NCBI GenBank assembly: GCA_034435635.1
Contig: DAOTWY010000116.1
Location: 1 to 37,520, forward strand
From: DAOTWY01 sp003696565
GTDB taxonomy: Bacteria; Chloroflexota; Anaerolineae; Aggregatilineales; Phototrophicaceae
Direction: 5' to 3'
DNA length: 37,520 nucleotides
In this document: positions 31,272 to 37,520 of the stretch, piece by piece
Layout: every line of letters begins with the position of its first letter
Numbering within the stretch: position 1 is the stretch's first letter
Translations under genes and position numbers: made by a program
Notes under the pieces: model-generated
Told to the model about the DNA's origin: nothing
The model's input: the letters and a program-made list of their open reading frames with translations, nothing else
Database searches by the model: none

Positions 31272-31302
31272 AACCCTGGTTTGATGCCAGGGTTTTTGTT
31301 TT
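31272..31302 (+). terminator. Terminator of rplK-rplA
   Basis: AACCCTGG (31272-31279) and CCAGGGTT (31287-31294), 7-base loop, followed by TTTGTTTT. Confidence 0.9.
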
Positions 31303-31323
31303 AGGCTGTTTCTAGTGTAATAT

Positions 31324-31329
31324 TATAAT
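31324..31329 (+). promoter_or_regulatory. -10 element of histidine kinase gene
   Basis: TATAAT lies 30 bases before the GTG at 31359 and 22 bases after the rplA terminator. The -35 is weak. Confidence 0.45.
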
Positions 31330-31358
31330 GATCAGTCTAGCCTGGAAGTTCGGTCATT

Positions 31359-33242
31359 GTGGCTTTAGCAACTAAGAATCTTAACCATTGGATTCGCTCT
31401 CTGAGCATTATAGGTGTGGTATTGTCTGTGATATTGATTGTCTTTGTGCAGCAATATATCACAAAGGGCAATAACCTTAACACTGCTACGATTTATATCG
31501 TGCTTGCGCTGCAACTTATCAACATGATGGGCTTAGCCTATTTGATCTTAAAACGCCAACGTGATACAGATGCAGCACTAGCAACTTACACCCAAAACCT
31601 CACACGCCGTGTGATCCAGTTAGAAACTGCTGCCGAAGTCGCGCGTGATGTATCGATTTTGGCAGATGGCGAACTTATGCTGAATGTTGATACAATGCTT
31701 GTGCGTATTACGGAGTTAGTGCGTCAGCGGTTTGGGTTTTATCATGCAGGGGTCTTTTTAATTGAAGGAGACTATGCCATATTAAAAGCCGCATCAGGTC
31801 CAACTAGCGAAGCTCTTTTAGCACAACAACACCGCTTGAAAGTTGGCGGTAAGGGGATTGTTGGATTTGTTACTGGAAGTGGTGAGCCACGTATTTCACT
31901 CAATGTTATGGCAGATGACGTTTACTTTAAAAATCCTGATCTGCCAGGAACTCGTTCCGAACTCGCCATTCCGTTCCGTGTGGGGAACAAAGTCATTGGT
32001 GCGTTAGACGTTCAAAGTATTGAAGAAAACGCATTTGATGATGCCGATGTCCTTGTCTTACAGGCGTTAGCTGATTTATTGGCGATTGCTATCCAAAAAT
32101 TGACACTTCATCAATCTGTCCAAGACTATGCTAATGAACTTGAAAAACGTGTGATTGAACGCACCAAAGAATTGGCTGCGGAACGGGCGCAATTGCGGGT
32201 TGTGTTGGATTCAATGAGCGATGGCGTGGTGTATACCTACCAAAACCAGGTGCGTTATGTTAACCGCGCCTTATGTGATATGCTTGGCTTTGAGCTAGAC
32301 TTGGTAGAGACCTCAGATATATTTTTACGAATCCAGCACCTTATCAATTATGAAATGCGAGATTTACAACCCAAAATTCATGAGCATGTCGAACAATATG
32401 GTATTTGGCGCGGAGAAACCACCTTGCATCGTCGTGATGGTGCCCAATTTGAAGCAGGGATTACAGTGACCCGTGTGGAGCGTGATTTGGAGATGATTGG
32501 CACGGTGACTGTGATTCGTGATATTAGCCAAGAAAAAGCCCTTCAAGCACAAAAAGCGCGTTTTGTGGCGAATGCCTCTCATGAGTTGCGCACCCCAATT
32601 ACTAATCTCAAAACCCGTTTATATTTGATTAAACGACAACCAGGGCGGTATGCTGAGCATTTGAAGATCATAGAGCAGGTGACAAATCACATGGAGCGAT
32701 TGGTAGAAGATTTATTGGATGTCTCCCGCTTTGACCGTGGTACAATTCGGCTGGAAAAATCTAAAACACACGTTCAAGAACTTATTGAGCAAGTGGTCAT
32801 GCTACAACGCCCTGAAGCAGATAAAAAGAACATCACCCTCACCACGGATTTACAAGAAACACCTGTCTATATGATGCTAGACTCGGCACGTATGAACCAA
32901 GTCCTGACGAATTTAGTGATCAACGCTATCAATTATACTCCTCATGATGGGCACATTCTTGTCCGCTTATATACACAAGATGACCAACTCTTTATTGAGG
33001 TGATTGACACAGGGGTGGGGATTAGTCAGGAGCATATTGATAACCTGTTTTTACCGTTTTTCCGTGTCAGCCAAGACCGTAATGGCACTGGTTTAGGGCT
33101 GACTATTTGTAAAAACATTGTTGAATTACATGGTGGAACAATTCAGATTGAAAGCGAACCCGGTCAAGGTAGCAAATTTACTGTCTGTCTGATGCTGGAT
33201 TCAAACGACCATCCATCTGCTGAAACAAGCAGCTTGCAATAA
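31359..33242 (+). CDS. GAF/PAS sensor histidine kinase
   Basis: The 627-residue kinase has two N-terminal membrane helices (about 12-30 and 42-62), a coiled segment, a GAF domain (about 100-255: RFGFYHAGVFLI, SELAIPFRVGNKVIGALDVQS), a coiled coil, a PAS domain (about 280-395), HisKA with H408 in NASHELRTPI, and HATPase_c (about 500-615) with NLVINAINYTPHDG and GTGLGLTICKNIVELHGG. The lack of an extracytoplasmic loop suggests cytosolic sensing by GAF and PAS. No response regulator is adjacent; the single-domain regulator at 24805 is the nearest. The GTG start has GGAAG somewhat far upstream. Confidence 0.93.
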   Translation: MALATKNLNHWIRSLSIIGVVLSVILIVFVQQYITKGNNLNTATIYIVLALQLINMMGLAYLILKRQRDTDAALATYTQNLTRRVIQLETAAEVARDVSILADGELMLNVDTMLVRITELVRQRFGFYHAGVFLIEGDYAILKAASGPTSEALLAQQHRLKVGGKGIVGFVTGSGEPRISLNVMADDVYFKNPDLPGTRSELAIPFRVGNKVIGALDVQSIEENAFDDADVLVLQALADLLAIAIQKLTLHQSVQDYANELEKRVIERTKELAAERAQLRVVLDSMSDGVVYTYQNQVRYVNRALCDMLGFELDLVETSDIFLRIQHLINYEMRDLQPKIHEHVEQYGIWRGETTLHRRDGAQFEAGITVTRVERDLEMIGTVTVIRDISQEKALQAQKARFVANASHELRTPITNLKTRLYLIKRQPGRYAEHLKIIEQVTNHMERLVEDLLDVSRFDRGTIRLEKSKTHVQELIEQVVMLQRPEADKKNITLTTDLQETPVYMMLDSARMNQVLTNLVINAINYTPHDGHILVRLYTQDDQLFIEVIDTGVGISQEHIDNLFLPFFRVSQDRNGTGLGLTICKNIVELHGGTIQIESEPGQGSKFTVCLMLDSNDHPSAETSSLQ

Positions 33243-33314
33243 TGATGTTTTGAGCTTTTTGATTGTCACTAGTCGCTGATTTGATCAGATACTATTTCGT
33301 TTCCTGAACATCTG

Positions 33315-33323
33315 TGCTATTAT
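33315..33323 (+). promoter_or_regulatory. Extended -10 promoter of nadK
   Basis: TGCTATTAT (TG 33315-33316, TATTAT 33318-33323) lies about 50 bases before the nadK start. Confidence 0.45.
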
Positions 33324-33372
33324 AGGCTGTGTAATCAAGCAGTCGTGATAAGCCCAAAAAGGATTGATCACT

Positions 33373-34233
33373 TTGAAGACAATCGGTATATTGGCGCACC
33401 CACTGCGCGAACCAAGTTTCCCCATTGCTGAACAGATTTATCAGACGATTCAACAACGTGGTTTAGCAAGTTGGTTTGCAACACGTTGGACAGTGGATGA
33501 AGTTAACTCTCAAGTATGTGAGTCAGACTTGGTGATTGCTATTGGAGGGGATGGTGCGATGCTGCGTGCTGCACGGGTGTGCGCTCCCCATGATGTGCCA
33601 GTATTAGGAATTAATATGGGACAATTAGGCTTTTTGACGGAAATTTCTGATGTGCAAAATTGGGAACCTCAGCTTGAGGCAGTATTGCGCGGTGACCGCT
33701 GGATTGAAACTCGCACCATGATTCGGGGGACAATTCAGCGTGGAGATCAAGTCATTATGGGTGGGGATGCTCTTAACGATATTGTGATTAGTGGAAGCAC
33801 AGTTGGGCGGACAATCCAATTGGAGACTTATATTGATGACCATTGGACAACAACTTATTATGCTGACGCGCTGGTGATTGCAACCGCCACCGGTTCAACA
33901 GCTTACGCGCTTGCTTGTGGTGGTCCAATTCTCCCACCGGAATTGAGCAATATTTTGATTGTGCCGGCTGCGCCACACTTGAGTATGTCGCGTCCGATTG
34001 TTTTGGCAGAAGGGGCAAAGGTGGATGTGATGCCATCCGCCGCAAACCAACAACCCGTTTTGTTGATTGCTGATGGTATGGTTCTGGACGAGCTACGCGC
34101 CGGGGATAAGGTTTGCGTGCGTGTCAGCCCTTATGTGAGTCGCTTTGTTCGCTTGCGGGAACGCAATTATTTTTATCGCTCCCTGTTGGATCGACTAGAG
34201 CCACGAGTTCAGCGAGATGGCAAATATCAATAA
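33373..34233 (+). CDS. nadK: NAD kinase
   Basis: The 286-residue enzyme phosphorylates NAD to NADP. It has the GGDG motif (58-61, AIGGDGAMLRAAR), GINMGQLGFLTE, ALNDIVIS (where most have NE), and TATGSTAYALACGGPIL. TTG 33373 is chosen because AAGGA lies nine bases upstream; TTG 33364 would touch that site. It is followed within 31 bases by the zinc-finger membrane protein, then recN; nadK and recN neighbours are common in many bacteria, so an operon is likely. Confidence 0.95.
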   Translation: MKTIGILAHPLREPSFPIAEQIYQTIQQRGLASWFATRWTVDEVNSQVCESDLVIAIGGDGAMLRAARVCAPHDVPVLGINMGQLGFLTEISDVQNWEPQLEAVLRGDRWIETRTMIRGTIQRGDQVIMGGDALNDIVISGSTVGRTIQLETYIDDHWTTTYYADALVIATATGSTAYALACGGPILPPELSNILIVPAAPHLSMSRPIVLAEGAKVDVMPSAANQQPVLLIADGMVLDELRAGDKVCVRVSPYVSRFVRLRERNYFYRSLLDRLEPRVQRDGKYQ

Positions 34234-34264
34234 ATGAGACGTATCAAATTAGGAATAGCATGTG

Positions 34265-34891
34265 ATGACTGAGCAGATGATTGAAGATGAAATCCACTAT
34301 TGTGCTATACATCCTGATGTAGAAACTGAGTTACGTTGTAATAAGTGTGACCGTTACATGTGCGCACGGTGTGCCGTGCAGACTCCGGTCGGGTATCGTT
34401 GTCGAGAATGTGTTCGGCAGCATGATGATAAATTTTTTAACGCTACCCCGGCGGATTCATGGGTGGTGTTTGGGGTTACCTTTGGCATGATGGCGGTCTT
34501 TGGCTTAATCTTCAATACGCTATTTAGCGGCTTGGCTCTGTTTATGGCAATTATATTGGGGTTTCCGGCGGGGGCTGTGGTAGGCGAATTAGTGATGAAA
34601 GCAATTAACAAGCGGAAAGGACGTAATCATTGGCAAATTGCGCTGGCTGGAGTCATCATTGGGGCACTACTTGGTGGTTTTTTGGGGGCAGCTTTACAAT
34701 ACCCGGACGAATTCCGTGACGTTCAAGCACAAATTCAAGCACTTAAAGAGACAAATCCTGCTGCTTATCGTCAATATGCGGATTTATACCCATCTCAAAC
34801 CAATTATGCACTCCAAAATACATTGTCATTGGGTATGATTGTTTTTGTTGGACTTTCTGGTTATGCAGTTTATTTGCGGATGAAACCTTAA
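34265..34891 (+). CDS. Zinc-binding (B-box-like) membrane protein
   Basis: The 208-residue protein starts with a Cys/His-rich segment (C13, H16, C25, C28, C33, C36, C46, C49; pattern HYCAIHPD, LRCNKCDRYMC, CAVQTP, YRCREC), which resembles a B-box zinc finger that binds two zinc ions. Three or four membrane helices follow (about 65-110, 123-143, 185-205). In bacteria such fingers often precede rhomboid or other membrane domains; this one lacks the rhomboid Ser-His pair, so function is unknown. ATG 34265 or GTG 34262 may be used (AGGA upstream). Its stop lies one base before recN. Confidence 0.78.
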   Translation: MTEQMIEDEIHYCAIHPDVETELRCNKCDRYMCARCAVQTPVGYRCRECVRQHDDKFFNATPADSWVVFGVTFGMMAVFGLIFNTLFSGLALFMAIILGFPAGAVVGELVMKAINKRKGRNHWQIALAGVIIGALLGGFLGAALQYPDEFRDVQAQIQALKETNPAAYRQYADLYPSQTNYALQNTLSLGMIVFVGLSGYAVYLRMKP

Positions 34892-34892
34892 T

Positions 34893-36638
34893 ATGTTAGA
34901 AGAACTCCGTATTCGTAACTTTGCTATTATTGATAATTTAGAATTAGAATTTTCCAGTGGCTTGAATGTCATCACAGGTGAAACAGGCGCGGGGAAATCG
35001 ATCATCGTGGATGCCGTTGAGCTATTACTTGGCGGTAAGGCAGATACATCTATGGTACGTGCCGGACAGGAAAAAGCCATCATTGAAGGGGTATTTGCCT
35101 TTAACAAGATCACATCTAGCCTGATTATCCCCATTTTAGAGCGTGAGGAACTGATTACCTCCGATGATGATCGTCAGTTTATTACCCTTACGCGAGAAGT
35201 TCGGGCGAATGGACGCTCTTCCGCGCGGATCAATGGCGTGACCGTTAAGCAGGAAATCATGAAAGAAGTGGGTGACCTGTTGGTGGATATTCACGGTCAG
35301 AGTGAGCATCTCTCACTATTTAACCCGCCGCATCACATTGATTTGCTAGATCGCTATGCCGATTTGATGGAAATTCGTGAGGCACTGCGTACCGTGACCC
35401 ACCATTTGCAAGGGGTGCGGCGTGAAATTCGGGAATTGATGCAAGATAAAGCGGCTTTACAACGTCGTGCGGAAAGCCTCAAGCATATGGTAGAGGAAAT
35501 CGACGCGGCAAAGTTAAAAGTTGGCGAAGATGAAGAGCTGAAAGCGGAGCGTAATCGTCTGGCAAATAGTGAGCAACTTGCACGTTTGGTAACAGAAGCC
35601 ACGATGTTATTGAGTGGTTCTGATACAGCAGATGACCAAAGTCCGGCGGTGGATATGCTGATGCGCGTTTCGACCATCATGGCGAAGTTGGCAACCATTG
35701 ACCCTGATTTGGCAGAAGCCGCTGAACTTGCGGAAACAGTCAGCACACAAGCACAAGAACTAGCTTTAGAACTCGCTGGCTATGGCGATGAGGTCGAGTA
35801 TGATCCTGTTCGGCTTAACGAAATTGAAGAACGTCTAGAGGTCATTAACACCCTCAAGCGACGTTATGGCATAACAATTGAGTTGGTGTTAGAACAGGCG
35901 GAAAAAGCCCGCTTAGAGCTTGATAGCATTGAAAACAGCGAAGAACGCCTAGAGGAACTTCGTGCAAAAGAGACTCAAATGCTCAAGCAAATTGGTGACT
36001 TAGCGGCAAACATCAGCAAGGTACGTAAAACGATTGGAGAGCAGTTAAGCAAGCGTGTTGTACAAGAGCTGAAAGATTTGCGCATGGAACGTACACGCTT
36101 TGCAGTTGCCTTAGAACACACCGAAGACCCCGAAGGTTGCTTTGTAAACGGTAAGCGATATAAATTTGACTACACGGGTATTGACCATGTGGAATTTATG
36201 ATGAGCGCAAACCCAGGCGAGCCGCTGCGCCCCTTAGCCAAAGTCGCCTCTGGTGGAGAAGCCGCACGGATTATGTTGGCACTCAAGCGTGTATTAACCC
36301 AGGCAGACCAAACCCCAACTTTGATCTTTGATGAGGTTGATCAGGGAATTGGTGGGCGTATTGGCAGCGTTGTGGGGGAAAAGCTATGGGAACTAGCAAA
36401 CACCCATCAAGTGCTTGTTGTAACGCATTTACCACAATTAGCTGGTTATGCAGATACGCACTTCCGCGTGCAAAAAACAATTCGGGGCAACCAAACTATC
36501 ACACAAGTGACCGCATTAAATGATGATGAGCGCGTTCAAGAACTGTCTGATATGCTTGGGGCAACAGGGGAAGGTAGTAAGCAAAGTGCCATTGAAATTC
36601 TCAATGAAGCACGGGCAAAAAAGCAGGTGACATCCTAG
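34893..36638 (+). CDS. recN: DNA repair protein RecN
   Basis: The 581-residue SMC-like ATPase has Walker A GETGAGKS (29-36), the family start MLEELRIRNFAIIDNLELEF, a central coiled coil (about 155-370), signature LAKVASGGEAARIMLALK and Walker B PTLIFDEVDQGIGG followed by VVTHLPQLAGYAD. It acts early in double-strand break repair, holding DNA ends. It starts one base after the previous stop and probably shares the nadK transcript; I see no SOS box in front. Its stop overlaps that of the convergent gene in a CTAG. Confidence 0.96.
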   Translation: MLEELRIRNFAIIDNLELEFSSGLNVITGETGAGKSIIVDAVELLLGGKADTSMVRAGQEKAIIEGVFAFNKITSSLIIPILEREELITSDDDRQFITLTREVRANGRSSARINGVTVKQEIMKEVGDLLVDIHGQSEHLSLFNPPHHIDLLDRYADLMEIREALRTVTHHLQGVRREIRELMQDKAALQRRAESLKHMVEEIDAAKLKVGEDEELKAERNRLANSEQLARLVTEATMLLSGSDTADDQSPAVDMLMRVSTIMAKLATIDPDLAEAAELAETVSTQAQELALELAGYGDEVEYDPVRLNEIEERLEVINTLKRRYGITIELVLEQAEKARLELDSIENSEERLEELRAKETQMLKQIGDLAANISKVRKTIGEQLSKRVVQELKDLRMERTRFAVALEHTEDPEGCFVNGKRYKFDYTGIDHVEFMMSANPGEPLRPLAKVASGGEAARIMLALKRVLTQADQTPTLIFDEVDQGIGGRIGSVVGEKLWELANTHQVLVVTHLPQLAGYADTHFRVQKTIRGNQTITQVTALNDDERVQELSDMLGATGEGSKQSAIEILNEARAKKQVTS

Positions 36639-37012
36639 CGGATGCCATCTGCTTTCCTGTTCTGTTCAAAATGATTGAACGCCTCTGTTTCAGTTTGATA
36701 CCAATAAATATTGTTCTTTCCAAACAAATTCATTGACCGTGCAATGAGTTGTGCAGCGCGGTTTCCTCCGATAACAACCCAATCTCCCATCATCGAATGT
36801 TGATTAACTCTTGCTGCGCCATTGATGGTTGTTCGCATTGGAAAGCGCGGGTTTGATGTTATATCCACAATGATGTCAACCGGTTTTTGTGAGTTGTTGA
36901 GCCGCTCTTCAATTTGGATGAATGCCAGGCGCACATCGTTTTCATCTGGGTTAGCATCCCAATTCATTCGATACACATATGGTAATGAGGTTGGTGTCAG
37001 TGTGACTGTCAT
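36635..37012 (-). CDS. STAS/SpoIIAA-like protein
   Basis: The 125-residue soluble alpha/beta protein has the layout of stand-alone SpoIIAA-like (STAS) proteins: VYRMNWDANPDENDVRLAFIQIEERL, VDIIVDIT, GAARVNQHSMMGDWVVIGGNRAAQLIARSM, and a final TETEAFNHFEQNR helix. Such proteins may bind nucleotides or regulators; the role is unknown. GAGGAAA lies upstream of ATG 37012. The gene converges on recN, sharing four bases with it. Confidence 0.78.
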   Translation of the reverse strand: MTVTLTPTSLPYVYRMNWDANPDENDVRLAFIQIEERLNNSQKPVDIIVDITSNPRFPMRTTINGAARVNQHSMMGDWVVIGGNRAAQLIARSMNLFGKNNIYWYQTETEAFNHFEQNRKADGIR

Positions 37013-37192
37013 GGTATTTTTCCTCTTTCAATTGCGTGGTATCAACCTACTTATAATGCCTAATGTCTATATTACAACGTTATAATCAAAATACCATGAA
37101 TATTTTGTAATCATTATGAAATTTTGGTGAATTTTTTATGGGAAGCCATTGCTTCCCGCTTCATCCATGCAACCTCATACACCGTTGTCATC

Positions 37193-37520
37193 TTAACCAA
37201 TCGGGCAGCCGTTGCCATCATCTCCCCACTCATATGGGCAGGCATCCATATAATCCGGTATGCCATCTTCATCGAAATCAAGCGGGCAACCATTGCCATC
37301 ATCTCCCCAGTCATATGGGCAGGCATCCATATAATCCGGTAATCCATCGCCATCGGAATCAATCGGGCAGCCATTAGCTTCCTCACCCCATTCATATACA
37401 CAAGCATCGTCATAATCTGGCACGCCGTCGCCATCGGAATCAAGCGGACAACCGTTGTCATCCCCCCATTCGTATGGGCAATTATCTTCCCAATCCAGCC
37501 ACCCATCACCGTCTGAGTCG
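37193..37520 (-). CDS. C-terminal part of Ca-binding (thrombospondin type 3-like) repeat protein
   Basis: Partial gene: the frame is open from the window end (codon at 37517-37519) to TAA at 37193-37195, giving 108 residues. They form four 26-28-residue repeats of the pattern DSDGDGLPDYMDACP, then Y(D/E)WGDDGNGCP(L/I). The DxDxDG motifs and paired Cys are those of thrombospondin type 3 or EF-hand-like dockerin repeats that bind calcium in secreted or surface proteins. The N-terminus, probably with a signal peptide, lies outside. The protein ends directly after the last repeat, with no anchor. Confidence 0.85.
   Translation of the reverse strand, partial: DSDGDGWLDWEDNCPYEWGDDNGCPLDSDGDGVPDYDDACVYEWGEEANGCPIDSDGDGLPDYMDACPYDWGDDGNGCPLDFDEDGIPDYMDACPYEWGDDGNGCPIG
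37198..37513 (-). repeat. About 81-bp tandem DNA repeats
   Basis: Four units of about 81 bases, in frame with the Ca-binding protein. The last two (37198-37359) are nearly identical in DNA, which points to recent duplication; the outer ones differ more. Confidence 0.8.

Noticed and set aside
37114..37509. Overlapping frames on both strands at the window end
   Set aside because: Repetitive shadows of the Ca-binding repeat gene; only the 37193 frame has meaningful repeats.
37198..37520. Possible CRISPR array
   Set aside because: Units are 81 bases with no spacers, in frame, and encode a calcium-binding repeat.

Overview
The window looks like a chromosomal segment of a Chloroflexota bacterium, most likely of the Anaerolineae (inference from protein style: stand-alone SpoIIAA-like/STAS protein, glycosyltransferase-39-like membrane enzyme with a C-terminal beta domain, GAF/PAS histidine kinases, nitrilase plus short NadE pair, TipA-type MerR, moderate GC). 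It is mostly dense housekeeping and regulatory sequence on both strands. I see no CRISPR array, transposase, integrase, phage gene or rRNA.

Layout. 1-5,000: a secreted protein, adenine deaminase, a very Met/Asp-rich secreted protein and an OmpR-type two-component pair (minus strand). 5,000-9,700: an apparent split glutamine-dependent NAD synthetase (nitrilase-type glutaminase at 5468, NadE at 7392) with one tiny protein and two mutually homologous small proteins between its halves, followed by a WXG100 protein, a helical protein and an endonuclease/exonuclease/phosphatase-fold protein. 9,700-11,000: a decayed MerR gene that keeps a MerR-type promoter (19-bp spacer, dyad), beside an intact TipA-like MerR gene whose own promoter has the same architecture. 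11,000-17,500: a large FtsX/MacB-type permease, a GAF protein, a hypothetical protein, a DUF362 protein overlapping a DnaQ-like exonuclease, and a YbjN-like protein. 17,500-19,800: a DEAD-box helicase with a DbpA domain and a CspA-type cold shock protein with a long leader. 19,800-27,900: HEAT-repeat protein and LolD-like ATPase (minus), an AT-rich 0.55-kb gap with palindromes and spaced repeats, ammonium transporter, MocR-type regulator, single-domain response regulator, glycosyltransferase and a lipoprotein. 28,000-31,300: tRNA-Thr(TGT), tRNA-Tyr(GTA), tRNA-Thr(GGT), rpmG, tRNA-Trp(CCA), secE, nusG, rplK, rplA. 31,300-37,520: a GAF/PAS histidine kinase, NAD kinase, a zinc-binding membrane protein, RecN, a STAS-like protein, and the C-terminal end of a Ca-binding repeat protein that runs off the window.

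How the parts relate. The clearest functional units are the NAD-synthesis cluster, the cold-response pair (helicase and Csp), the translation/secretion/transcription cluster and the two MerR loci. Promoters of the -35/-10 type can be read in front of several units (for example TTGACA-N17-TACAAT before the tRNAs, TTGAGA-N17-TATAAT before rplK). Terminator-like hairpins repeatedly sit just upstream of start codons (helicase, rpmG, secE, rplK, the 6619 gene), leaving no room for a new promoter; this may be leader attenuation or RNA processing.

Gaps over 300 bases. 4964-5467 holds a direct repeat, a terminator, a gene remnant and a promoter. 9685-10076 holds hairpins, the MerR-type promoter and the MerR remnant. 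19179-19516 holds a terminator and the csp promoter and leader. 21054-21604 is AT-rich with palindromes, repeats and the amt -10 element. No wholly new system is demonstrated here. The most unusual items are the MerR relic with its operator, the composition of the NAD cluster, the recurrent leader hairpins and the Met/Asp-rich secreted protein.
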